A stretch of 64,000 bases of DNA, from the NCBI GenBank assembly GCA_003116975.1, contig BGKB01000037.1, positions 310,001 to 374,000 on the forward strand, in the 5' to 3' direction. The notes under the pieces were generated by a model that saw only the letters and a list, made by a program, of their open reading frames with translations, made no database searches and was not told the origin of the DNA. Position numbers and translations under genes: made by a program. Below, piece by piece: positions 11,901 through 20,289 of the stretch; the first letter of the stretch is position 1; each line of letters starts with the position of its first letter. Source of the stretch: Aurantiochytrium sp. KH105 (lineage: Eukaryota > Sar > Bigyra > Thraustochytrida > Thraustochytriidae).

Positions 11901-13359
11901 TGCGCCACGCAGCGCAGCGCAGCGGCCGTGGACTTCGAAGCAAGCTAGCTCGCGCCGCCGGGCCTCGGAGGCGGCGCCAGGTAGGCACGCGAGGGAGAGC
12001 GGCAGGCACCACAGCTGCTGGCGGCCACAGTGCGGCGCGCGGCGAAACGACTCTCTCTCTCTCTCGCTCTTGGCATTCGTTCTCTCCTTCTTTCTCTCTC
12101 CCTGTGCACGCGCCTCCCTGTCTCGCTGTGCCCCCGGGAGATTGCCCGCCTCGGAGAAAAGAACAGCTGGCAGAAGAAAGAAAGAATGAAAGTAGGGGCG
12201 CCGCCGCTTTTGCGTTGCGCAGGCTGCACGCGCGGCGCCGCCGCTGCCGTAACTGTGACGCGGGCGCCGCTCCGATGACACGCCGCCGCCGCCGCTCCTG
12301 CCTGCGCTTGCTGGCGCTGCCGCCAGCAACAGCAACTGCAAGCTGCGCTGCCGCTCCTACTGCCCTGCGCTGCCGCTCTTGCCGCCGCCGCGCGTGCCGG
12401 CGCGAGGGCGGGAGCCGGGGCGAAGCCATCCGAGGCGCGGCGCGCGCGCGGAAGGAGCAGGCACGTGTCGCGCGCTGCCGCTGCGAGACCAGCGAGCGAC
12501 CTAAACAGACCTGCGTTGCGTTGTCTCGTGCCGCTCGCTGCGGAGCCTCTGCTGTGCACAGCGACCTGCCGCGCGCGCCCTCGCCCGCCGCCTGTGCAGC
12601 GCCGGCCTCGGTACCGCCCGCCCGCGACCAGCCCTCCGCGCCGCCGCGCGTTGCAGGCGGGCGAGGCGGAGCAAGCGAGCGGCGGCGGTCGTTAGTGGCG
12701 CGAGTGTGGCCGAGAAGACTCGGAGAGGGAGAAAAGAAAGAGTGAAGTGACAGTGGTGGAGAGCAAAGCAAAGCAGAGCACAGCACAGCACAGCAGCGCA
12801 GAGCGCCGAGCCGAGCCGAGCTGCACGTGGCGGGAGAGAGAGAGAGAGAGGGACCAGAGGCGGCTTCGCAGCTGGCAGAGTGGCTGGCCGCACCGCCACC
12901 GCTACCAACGGCGCGCGCGGCGGCGCAGCTAGGCAGGTCGAGCCGGGCAAACCAACCCGGATTCAGCCAGCCAGGGAGGACTAGTTTCACAAACATACTA
13001 CAAACAAGCAAACAAACTGCACGACTCGCGCACAGAAGCGGCACAAGGCTTTCTTTCCTTCGTCTTCCTTCCTTCTCTCCCTACCGTCCATACATACATC
13101 CATCCGTCCATACGCACATCGCAGCACGCGCGGTTCGGCTTCTTGCGCGACCTGACCGGGCCTGACCCGGCTCGGCTCGCGCGCCCTTGGCTCGACTCCA
13201 CGCGCCTTGACTGGCGCAGAGAAGAGGGAGAGAGGGAGAGAGAGAGAGGGAGGGAGGGAGAGGGAGGTGGCGGGAGCACTCGAGCGGCGCCGCGCGAGGC
13301 AAGCAAATCCAAAAAGGGCGAGCCGCGGCGAGGCCAGCCTTTGAGCAGCCAACGCTCAC

Positions 13360-13360
<1 letters not shown>

Positions 13361-13393
<33 letters not shown>
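13361..13393. repeat. CAG trinucleotide array upstream of metalloprotease copy B
   Basis: Eleven perfect CAG repeats lie about 190 bases before the ATG at 13585, probably in the promoter or 5' UTR of copy B. Shorter CAG clusters also precede copy A (around 4165-4180). Confidence 0.85.
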
Positions 13394-13394
<1 letters not shown>

Positions 13395-13584
13395 CTGCAA
13401 AGGACTTGCTACTCGTCGAGCAAGCGAGCGAGCTCCGCGTAGCTTGGACCGGGAGCAGCAGCCTTTGGCGAGCTCGCACATTGGCTGGGAGCCTTGGCTG
13501 ATTGATTGATTGAGCCATTGAACGCCAACCAAGGTGGCCGCCCGAAGCAGAGCCAAAGCAAAAGCAGCGAGATAGCAAGGCACA

Positions 13585-16143
13585 ATGCGATCAACAACCG
13601 CAGCGCTAGTCCTGGCTGCGAGCCTCGCAGCCAGCATCCTCGGCCAGAGCCCAGTCTCAGCGCTTGAGAGCAGCAAGCAGGCCATCCACCTTCACCACGA
13701 CGAAAACGAGGAGGACCGCTTCTTCCACCCCGTCGAGCACTTCTCCGTGCGTCGCCTCGACGAAGACAGAATTCAGATTGACGTCCGCGCCGGTGAACAC
13801 GTCTACGTCTCGCACGAGCTCTCGCGCGTACGCCACTTGTACGCCAAGAACGGCAAGCTCCGCATTGGATCGCCCGACGGCCAGCACATTGTAAAGACTC
13901 GGGAAAGCAGGCATGCCAAGTTCATCTTTGAGGGCGAGCACGAATTCGGCTGGTTCACCTGCTCCTACCGCCCCGAAGACAATCGTGCCCATCTCTACGT
14001 GCGCAACGGCACCAAGTCCTTCGAGGTTACCCACCGCGAGCGCTTTCTCAAGGACATCCACAGCCGCGACCTGGCGACCCTTCCCGAGTCCGAGTTCTGG
14101 CTCGAGGTCTCCGGAGCCGGCGACTCGCTCCTGCATCCCGACGTTGATGTCAACGCCAACACCGCCGAGAGCCCTCGCCACCTCCGTCGTAGCGCTGCTA
14201 GCGACGATGACGAGGAAGAGGACACGGACTGCAGCCAACGCACTGCCCCCGATGATGTGATCCTCAAGAGCCAGGATCTCGAGGACCTCACCATTCTTCC
14301 CGGCGATGAGACCAAGAAGATCAACCGTCTCGTAAAGGCTGGTTACGAGTCGAGGAACGCAACTCGAACCAAAAAGTCTGCTCTTGTCAAGACCGCAGAT
14401 CTGACGACGAACGAGATCTCGCCTGCGGGTCGCCGTCTTGCCGACGCCTACGCCTTCACCCCGAACTGCTACACGAACGATGACCGCGTCCACCAGGTCT
14501 CGGTCAACGCCATCGCTGATGCTGCATTCTACAGCATCTATGGGTCCGAAGATGACGTTCAAGAGGCCATCGAAACGGCTGTCGCCAAGGCGTCCCAGGT
14601 GTACACGATCCAGATGAACATCAAGCTCGTCATTCAGGATACGTGGATTGCGACTGATGGATCGATCCCTAGCAGCTGGCCCGATTTTGCTAGTAACAAA
14701 GAGGGCAGCGGCTGCCCTTATGATCTCTCGACGCAGCTCGATGATCTCACCACCTGGGTGCGCAAGCTTGACGACGACGAGGAGCAAGCCGCGCACTTTC
14801 ACCTATTCACTGGCTGCAGCGCCAGCTCTTCTGGTGTCGCCTACGTTGGTACGCTCTGCAACCTCAACTACAACACTGGTGTAACCAAGAAGACGAGCAG
14901 GACATGGAAAACCTTTGCCCACGAACTCGGCCACGGCTTCGCTGCCACGCACTCCTTTGAGAACGGGATGTACAACACGGGTGGCATCATGGACTACGGC
15001 AATGGGCAAATCCTCGGAACGAGTCTGTACCGGTTCCGCCTTGCGCGCCGCGATCAAATGTGCGGAGAATTCGAGACGGCCCGTTCCAGCTCTTGCGCTT
15101 TCATCAACGTTTACGACGATGAGTCGGGTTGCGGCAATGGCGTCATCGCTGATGGGGAAGAATGCGAGTGCGCCGATGGATCCACCAACTGCAACGGTTG
15201 CAAGAACTGCAAGCTCACTGACGACACGGTCGAATGCAGTACCTCCAAGTTCTACATGGTTGCCGCTGGATCTCCTTACACCACAGGCGGATACTCGGAC
15301 AAGGAGTGTTGCGTTAAGAACAAGCTCCTCACAGCCGATACTGCGTGCAGCGATGGCTATTGCGGTGGCGGTGGGTTGTGCACCAACCCGTGCGAGAGCG
15401 ACTCCTTGTCTCCGTGTGGCTACAAGAACGGCGGCTGCCGCGTTCAGTGCACGGACGGCAATACCTGCAGCTATAACTGGAGGGTGAACAATGCGTACGT
15501 TGGCTATGCCGACTACGGAACGCCTTGCACGACTGACGATGGCGCCGAAGGCATCTGTGGCGATGGCACGGGTGTTTGCAAGTACTCGGGCCCGCCGACC
15601 CCCAAGCCAACAAAGTCCCCCACGGCCTTTCCCACAAAGTACCCCACGTACGCCACGACGAACTACCCTACCAAGTCCCCCACCAAGTCTCCCACCCCTT
15701 TTCCGACCGCGTCTTCGACGGTGCTCAAGGGCATTTCGTTTCCCTCCTCAAAGTGTGCCAAGAAGAACAAAAAGTGCAAGATCACCGAGGCCGGTCTTGC
15801 TCGATTTGGCAAGGACGACGTCTATGCATTTTACGCTTTTGAGGATATCTCTGACACGACCAAGTTCAAGTGCGACGAAGACACTTTTGGCTTCGACCCC
15901 AACCCAGATCAGAACAAAAAGTTCTGCTGGTTCACGCCAATGACTTTCAACTTTAATCAGCTTGCCAAGGACGGAAAGTCGGGCACTGTCAAGAATGCAG
16001 GCATCGTCCGTTACGGAGCTGATGACAAGTATGTCTTCAAGGTCTACGATTCCCGGACCACGATCAAGTGCGAGGCGGACGAATTTGGCGCTGACCCCGC
16101 CCCGAACTCGAATGCGAAAAAGTGCTTTGTCAGCTACTTTTAG
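13585..16143 (+). CDS. Secreted metzincin-like zinc metalloprotease (copy B, tandem paralogue)
   Basis: The frame is 852 codons, intronless, and collinear with copy A from the signal peptide (about 1-26) to the last residues (CFVSYF). The zinc motif HELGHGFAATH again begins at residue 446, with a GGIMDYG Met-turn, and the metzincin Gly is again Ala. Differences cluster in the acidic patch (about 200-215), the Cys-rich region and the Pro-Thr linker (about 671-712), whose repeat number and phrasing differ from copy A. The two C-terminal tandem modules are kept. Both copies keep all residues I can recognise as catalytic, so neither looks like a pseudogene. I infer a local gene duplication giving two extracellular proteases, possibly with different expression because the upstream sequences differ. 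Confidence 0.88.
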   Translation: MRSTTAALVLAASLAASILGQSPVSALESSKQAIHLHHDENEEDRFFHPVEHFSVRRLDEDRIQIDVRAGEHVYVSHELSRVRHLYAKNGKLRIGSPDGQHIVKTRESRHAKFIFEGEHEFGWFTCSYRPEDNRAHLYVRNGTKSFEVTHRERFLKDIHSRDLATLPESEFWLEVSGAGDSLLHPDVDVNANTAESPRHLRRSAASDDDEEEDTDCSQRTAPDDVILKSQDLEDLTILPGDETKKINRLVKAGYESRNATRTKKSALVKTADLTTNEISPAGRRLADAYAFTPNCYTNDDRVHQVSVNAIADAAFYSIYGSEDDVQEAIETAVAKASQVYTIQMNIKLVIQDTWIATDGSIPSSWPDFASNKEGSGCPYDLSTQLDDLTTWVRKLDDDEEQAAHFHLFTGCSASSSGVAYVGTLCNLNYNTGVTKKTSRTWKTFAHELGHGFAATHSFENGMYNTGGIMDYGNGQILGTSLYRFRLARRDQMCGEFETARSSSCAFINVYDDESGCGNGVIADGEECECADGSTNCNGCKNCKLTDDTVECSTSKFYMVAAGSPYTTGGYSDKECCVKNKLLTADTACSDGYCGGGGLCTNPCESDSLSPCGYKNGGCRVQCTDGNTCSYNWRVNNAYVGYADYGTPCTTDDGAEGICGDGTGVCKYSGPPTPKPTKSPTAFPTKYPTYATTNYPTKSPTKSPTPFPTASSTVLKGISFPSSKCAKKNKKCKITEAGLARFGKDDVYAFYAFEDISDTTKFKCDEDTFGFDPNPDQNKKFCWFTPMTFNFNQLAKDGKSGTVKNAGIVRYGADDKYVFKVYDSRTTIKCEADEFGADPAPNSNAKKCFVSYF

Positions 16144-16688
16144 AAAAGAAACTCCGTGGAATGCCCTCGTCCTTTCTCGAGAACAACTGGGATCGCCAAA
16201 AGTAGCTTATTGCGCGCGATACCTAGAAAAAAACGGCGTGAGTCTTTCTCACGTCTTTTGAATTTCTGCCTGGCGTCTGATTCGATTTCACGATACGTGC
16301 GTGCGACCGTGTACGTTCGTGCTTTGTCACTTTCTGACCCATGACCCGACGCCAGGCGGTATATGATCAATTTGAGAGCGAGTTTAGAGCTCGCTGATTT
16401 CGTGCTCACTGAATGCGCGCACAACAATGCAGCCTTTCAGAGAGTGCGACCCCATGAAACTCTGTGCTTCTGAAGAACCATCCACCGGTTTTGGACCCGG
16501 ATTCATGAGAAAATGATTTATTCATGATGATATCTGTCCCTTTTGCATCGTTGTAACTATCTCGGACCTTCGTAAATAGCTAGCTCTCTTCCACAACAAC
16601 AAACCTGACTCAAACTTCTATTCTGGCGGCACCAAGCTAAAAAGAAGTCCTGTCACGCGCTTCCTTCATCTAATTCATTTCTCATCTC
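16144..16688. other. Convergent intergenic region
   Basis: This 545 bp stretch lies between the ends of metalloprotease copy B (plus) and the CASP-like gene (minus). It should hold the two 3' UTRs and is AT-richer than its flanks. I see no gene in it. Confidence 0.6.
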
Positions 16689-17708
16689 TTAGACCTCCGC
16701 AACGGTGCGAGAAATGTCATCGTTCTCTACGCCCTGGCGTGGTGACGAAAGCGGGCTTCCAACTGAACCATCACCGGCCGTTTCTCCATCGACATTCAAT
16801 GGTGCCAAGTATGGCGAGCCCTTGAGGATCGCCACGCCAACACATGCAGAGTATAAGAATGTGGCCCACGTGAGAAAGGTGAATGCTGCCGCGGCACCTG
16901 CTTTTGAAATTCCAAATGAGACATCCCCAGCAAGACCGCCAAATACGAGTTCGTCCATGAGCTTGCTCAATCCACGGAGAGCTTGCGCACTGCTTGCCGT
17001 GGTGGAAAACGCCGAAAATATCAGAAACGCGAGAACAATGTCTCCGACTGCAACAATCCACGAGAACAGCTTGGCCCGGCTTCCAGACACGAAGTTCTTG
17101 CCAAGGACCTTGAATCCAAATACAGCTGTTGCACTCACGTAAAGCCATGTCATGAGCATTAGCACGAGGTCCCAGACAACGCCGGAGATGAAAGTCTGTA
17201 TACTTGCAAACCCTGATTCGTGAAACAGAGAGTTAAAGTTCGAGATGCTTGCCGCCGCACATGCCCAAGCAATCAAGCATAACACAAATTGGGCAATCCG
17301 TGCGTAGAGCAAACAATTTACGGAGTGATGCACCTCGGCTGTCGAGTTGACATCGAAGTTGACGCCTGCACTTCTGGCCCATGAAGGAATGATCCTCACC
17401 GAGTCCTCTGTCATTCGCTGAAGGCCGTCGCGTTGGCCTGTAGAATAATGACCCGAGCGCGGCGACAGGGGAGAGAATCCAGACCTCGGCGATCCGGGGA
17501 ATCCCAAATCTGGCCCGGGAGGCTTGGCTTGGCCTGCTCCACTTTGCATATTTCTGTCGATCTCTTCCGCCTTGATAGCCTCAGCCGTACCAGTCGATGT
17601 TTTCCCATCTTCTTCAGCCTCTTGTTCTTCCTCGCGAACCTGCTGTTCTTCAACTTCGCGCGCAGTCTCCGCGCCCTCGGCCTCATGATTTTGCACATCG
17701 TCGCCCAT
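16689..17708 (-). CDS. CASP-like/MARVEL-type four-helix membrane protein with acidic N-terminal tail
   Basis: The protein is 339 residues from the first in-frame ATG (17708). A long hydrophilic N-terminus, rich in Glu and then in Pro-Arg-Ser (about 1-115), is followed by four membrane segments. The first contains ARIAQFVLCLIAW (Arg and Gln inside the helix). The third contains VGDIVLAFLIFSAFST, closely like the helix-3 signature of CASP-like proteins (Asp in the membrane, then small residues). The C-terminal tail has SP motifs. The family includes MARVEL and plant Casparian-strip membrane proteins, which form membrane scaffolds or fences; the role here is unknown. Two smaller relatives lie at 27602 and 29410. 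The gene ends convergently with metalloprotease copy B. Confidence 0.75.
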   Translation of the reverse strand: MGDDVQNHEAEGAETAREVEEQQVREEEQEAEEDGKTSTGTAEAIKAEEIDRNMQSGAGQAKPPGPDLGFPGSPRSGFSPLSPRSGHYSTGQRDGLQRMTEDSVRIIPSWARSAGVNFDVNSTAEVHHSVNCLLYARIAQFVLCLIAWACAAASISNFNSLFHESGFASIQTFISGVVWDLVLMLMTWLYVSATAVFGFKVLGKNFVSGSRAKLFSWIVAVGDIVLAFLIFSAFSTTASSAQALRGLSKLMDELVFGGLAGDVSFGISKAGAAAAFTFLTWATFLYSACVGVAILKGSPYLAPLNVDGETAGDGSVGSPLSSPRQGVENDDISRTVAEV

Positions 17709-18214
17709 CTTTGCAGCAACGCACGTCTCGTTGTCCACGCCCGCAACTCTTACACAACAAATTCACGCGCTCGTACCGTTTCGATCTCCTGCGCCCGCGC
17801 CCGCTTGGTCCTCGGGCTCCGTCTTCTCGCCTCCTCGCGCGCGCGCGTACGTGCGTGCGTGCAGTTCTATGTGGACGTGCTTTGCTGTCGAGTCTCCTTT
17901 GTTCGAGTCCAATTCCGGGGCCGAAACGAGGGCCAAAAGTTACATTACAGGAGGCCTAGAACTGGACAGACCTCGTATGTGCCGGTCGAAGCAGCCGGCC
18001 CATGCCGGACAAGGATTGCCAAAAGCTGACGCATCAAGTGATGAGAGACATCATGAAGTTTTGCCATTGTCAGTTTTGCCTTGACCCGAACGACTGATCA
18101 CATTGGTCTGGTACCCTCACATTCTCGAATTGACTCTTAGAATCTCGGTGTCCATGCTCGCAATACGTGCGATCTCATTGACAGAGAAGGAATTTAAAAA
18201 AAAAGCAAAGAAAA
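17709..18214. other. Intergenic region upstream of the CASP-like gene
   Basis: This is about 500 bp with no supported gene. It contains the presumed promoter of the minus-strand CASP-like gene, with a (gcgtgcgt)-type stretch around 17845-17865. Confidence 0.5.
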
Positions 18215-18470
18215 GATACCAAACGCAAACGCAAACATTCTACTTGCAAACATTCTACTACTTTCAGACATTCTACTTCTTACAAACATTCTACGTGCAA
18301 ACGTTCCAATTCCACCAGCAGAATGGTATGATTTGCAAGAGGTTTCTTCCCCTTGTCCCAAACGTTCTACTTGCAAATATTCTACTTGCAAACGTTCCAA
18401 TTCCACCAGCAGAATGATTATGATTTGCAAGAGGATTCTTCCCCTTGTCCCAAACGTCCCCAAGAGGCCC
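18215..18470. repeat. Short direct repeats built on 'cattctacttgcaaa' and a ~90 bp unit
   Basis: The 12-15 base phrase attctacttgcaaa recurs several times with variants between 18235 and 18390. A longer unit containing ttccaattccaccagcagaat and cttccccttgtcccaaacg occurs twice, about 90 bases apart (around 18305 and 18393). No frame across it looks like a protein. Confidence 0.8.
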
Positions 18471-18990
18471 ATGCAGAAAAAGTCAGGAACAGGAATGTAT
18501 CGACTTGCAGCGATAGCATGATCGAGACTTGCTAGGGACTTCTCAGTTGTTCAAAAACAGCGAGTATCTCCACTTGCAGTCGTAGGATGGTCATAGTTTG
18601 CAAGAGGTTCCCTCGCTTGTCCAAAACGCCCTGAGAGGCCCATGTAGAATGAGCTAATGACGCAATTATATGGCTCCATCCACTTGAAGCAACAGCATGG
18701 TCATGATAATTTTGCAAGGACTTCTCTACTTGACCGTAAACAACGAGTTTCTCCACTTGCAGTCGTATGGTAGCTAACAATTTGCAAGGGGCTTCATCGC
18801 TGTCCAAAACGCCCCGAGAGGCCCATGTAGGAAAAGCCAGGGACAGGGAATTTATCCACTTGCAGCGATAGCATGGTCATGACTTGCAAGGGACATGTCA
18901 GCTGTTCAAAAACAACGAGTTTCTCCCCACTTGCAGTCGTAGGATGGTTATGATTTGCAGGGGGCCTCTTCGCTTGTCCAATACACTTTG
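18440..18990. repeat. Degenerate ~170-183 bp tandem repeat, about three and a half units
   Basis: The anchor phrase gaggcccatg starts at 18464, 18635 and 18818 (spacings 171 and 183). Each copy is preceded by 'cttgtccaaaacg' and followed by an imperfect unit containing ccacttgcag and catggtcatga. A fourth, truncated copy begins at about 18930 and runs into the last codons of the minus-strand gene at 18948. The units are diverged by substitutions and small indels, so the array is old or under little constraint. Confidence 0.82.
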
Positions 18991-19838
18991 ACGGGTTGAT
19001 GAAGTAAACCTGGTGACGACACTTCTACTTCATTGAGTGCGAAGTATACCAAAGCAAAGATTCCGCCCGCAGCATGATAAGGACGTAAAGCCCCAAGATG
19101 AAGCTTCAAGACTGGTGGCGTCCAATTATTTGGTTTCCAGTTGCGCGCGGCTTGCGCCTGCAGGCGTGAGCATGGCGCGCATTGCGGGAGAAAGACCTGC
19201 TGGACGTCTTGATTTACGAGACGACGCCAAAGTCCCATCTCTGCACTCGCGCGAAGCTTGCTCGGTGGCATGTGGTCTGCGTGGAAGGAGGCATGGCCCT
19301 TTCCATGCCCACCTTTCGTGCCGCACGTGTGGCATCCATGTTTTTTACCCAAGCGCTCAATAGCAGCACGCTGCGCAGGGCGCGCATAGGCTCGCCCTGC
19401 AGGGATACTCTCGCGGGCAAACGCCCCTGGACGCAAGACATCGCTCGGGAGCGTGCTCGCAAATCGACCGCCCATGGCCTTGAAGACGGCAAGAATTCCG
19501 GCCACGCCCCACGCTCGGGCCTCCATAGATTCCAGCAAAACAAACGGACTACCACGACGCGAGCGCCCTGCAGCCCGCGCGGCTTCTTGCGACGCCGTGG
19601 CGGCACCAAGAGTCAGGATCCCGCCCGCAAAGGAGCTCAGGCCGGGAACTGCGCAGCTGAGACCCAGCGCCACGGCTACGAGCTGGCCGCACGCCAGGCT
19701 CACCAGAAACGCATAGCCTCCGGCCAGAGCGCCTGCGCCCACGCGCAAGACCTGCGCCGTCCTCTCGCCCGCGCGACCTGCTTGAGGCGCCTCGGTCGCT
19801 TCGGTCGCCTCGGTTCTGGTCGTAGCCATCCCATTCAT
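18948..19838 (-). CDS. Membrane protein with an HNH-like Cys/His metal site; family not recognised
   Basis: The protein is 296 residues from the ATG at 19838 (a second ATG lies three codons in). Hydrophobic segments span roughly 33-58, 62-82 and 105-122, with another near 265-280 (GGIFALVYFALNE). Between them lies a soluble stretch with CHTCG, then FHADHMPPSKL, then CAPC. This C-x2-C / DH / C-x2-C spacing resembles an HNH or treble-clef zinc site. I know of no characterised function for this combination, and nuclease activity is not established. The last ~12 codons fall inside the tandem repeat, so the C-terminus is probably repeat-derived. An alternative is that the repeat replaced the original 3' end. 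Confidence 0.65.
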   Translation of the reverse strand: MNGMATTRTEATEATEAPQAGRAGERTAQVLRVGAGALAGGYAFLVSLACGQLVAVALGLSCAVPGLSSFAGGILTLGAATASQEAARAAGRSRRGSPFVLLESMEARAWGVAGILAVFKAMGGRFASTLPSDVLRPGAFARESIPAGRAYARPAQRAAIERLGKKHGCHTCGTKGGHGKGHASFHADHMPPSKLRASAEMGLWRRLVNQDVQQVFLPQCAPCSRLQAQAARNWKPNNWTPPVLKLHLGALRPYHAAGGIFALVYFALNEVEVSSPGLLHQPVKVYWTSEEAPCKS

Positions 19839-20289
19839 GCGCGGTATCGAGTCTGGCTGCTCCGAGTCGAATCAACAGCGCGCAGATTTACTTCCCGAGT
19901 CCCACCAGCCAGCCAGACGTCTTCGGCGTCGGTACGTTCGCTCGAGACCAGACCAGACCTGACCTGACCTGACTGACCAGACGTCGAGCGGCAGCGACGG
20001 CGCGCAGGGAGGTCTCCGTTTGCCTGTCTGGCCGTCAAGCTTGGCGCGACGACAAACAAGGCATCGCCGTTACACCTCTCTTCAGGATTGGGACGAATTC
20101 TGTTCTGGGTGTAAAAGGTGGCCGCCGCCGCCATTGACAGGACGTGTGGACTTTAGATCTCTCTATGTAGGTTGCGAAATGGCTCGCTTCATCAAGGTTA
20201 TCTATTTATGTTTTGTATTCTACGCACTGCCGGTGGGCTGGCTAGCTAGCTAGCTGAGTGCCTCTTGTCCGCGTCTTCCTCCGGCGTGA
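19839..20289. other. Intergenic region
   Basis: This 450 bp stretch separates the HNH-like membrane gene (its 5' side) from the 3' end of the first rhodopsin gene. It contains a short (ctgac)n stretch near 19948-19980. No gene is seen. Confidence 0.5.

Larger units (their letters stand above)
6814..13584. other. 6.8 kb low-complexity region between the two metalloproteases, no gene supported
   Basis: The segment contains many overlapping frames on both strands with Arg/Ala/Ser-rich translations, none recognisable. It carries homopurine and homopyrimidine runs (for example 12047-12070 and 12830-12852), a (gcagt) array at 8761-8936, short CAG runs near 9670 and a CAG array just before the second protease. 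The bases nearest copy A (6814-7400) are AT-richer and probably include its 3' UTR. The part directly upstream of 13585 probably includes the promoter and 5' UTR of copy B. No tRNA, rRNA or transposon coding sequence was seen. Confidence 0.55.

Noticed and set aside
11620-13044. 474-codon minus-strand frame in the inter-protease region
   Set aside because: Overlapped by equally long frames on the other strand, very Arg/Ala/Ser-rich, no recognisable motif.
18532-18807. Minus-strand 91-codon frame inside the tandem repeat
   Set aside because: Its repeated phrases come from the repeat units; no conserved domain and no ATG context support.
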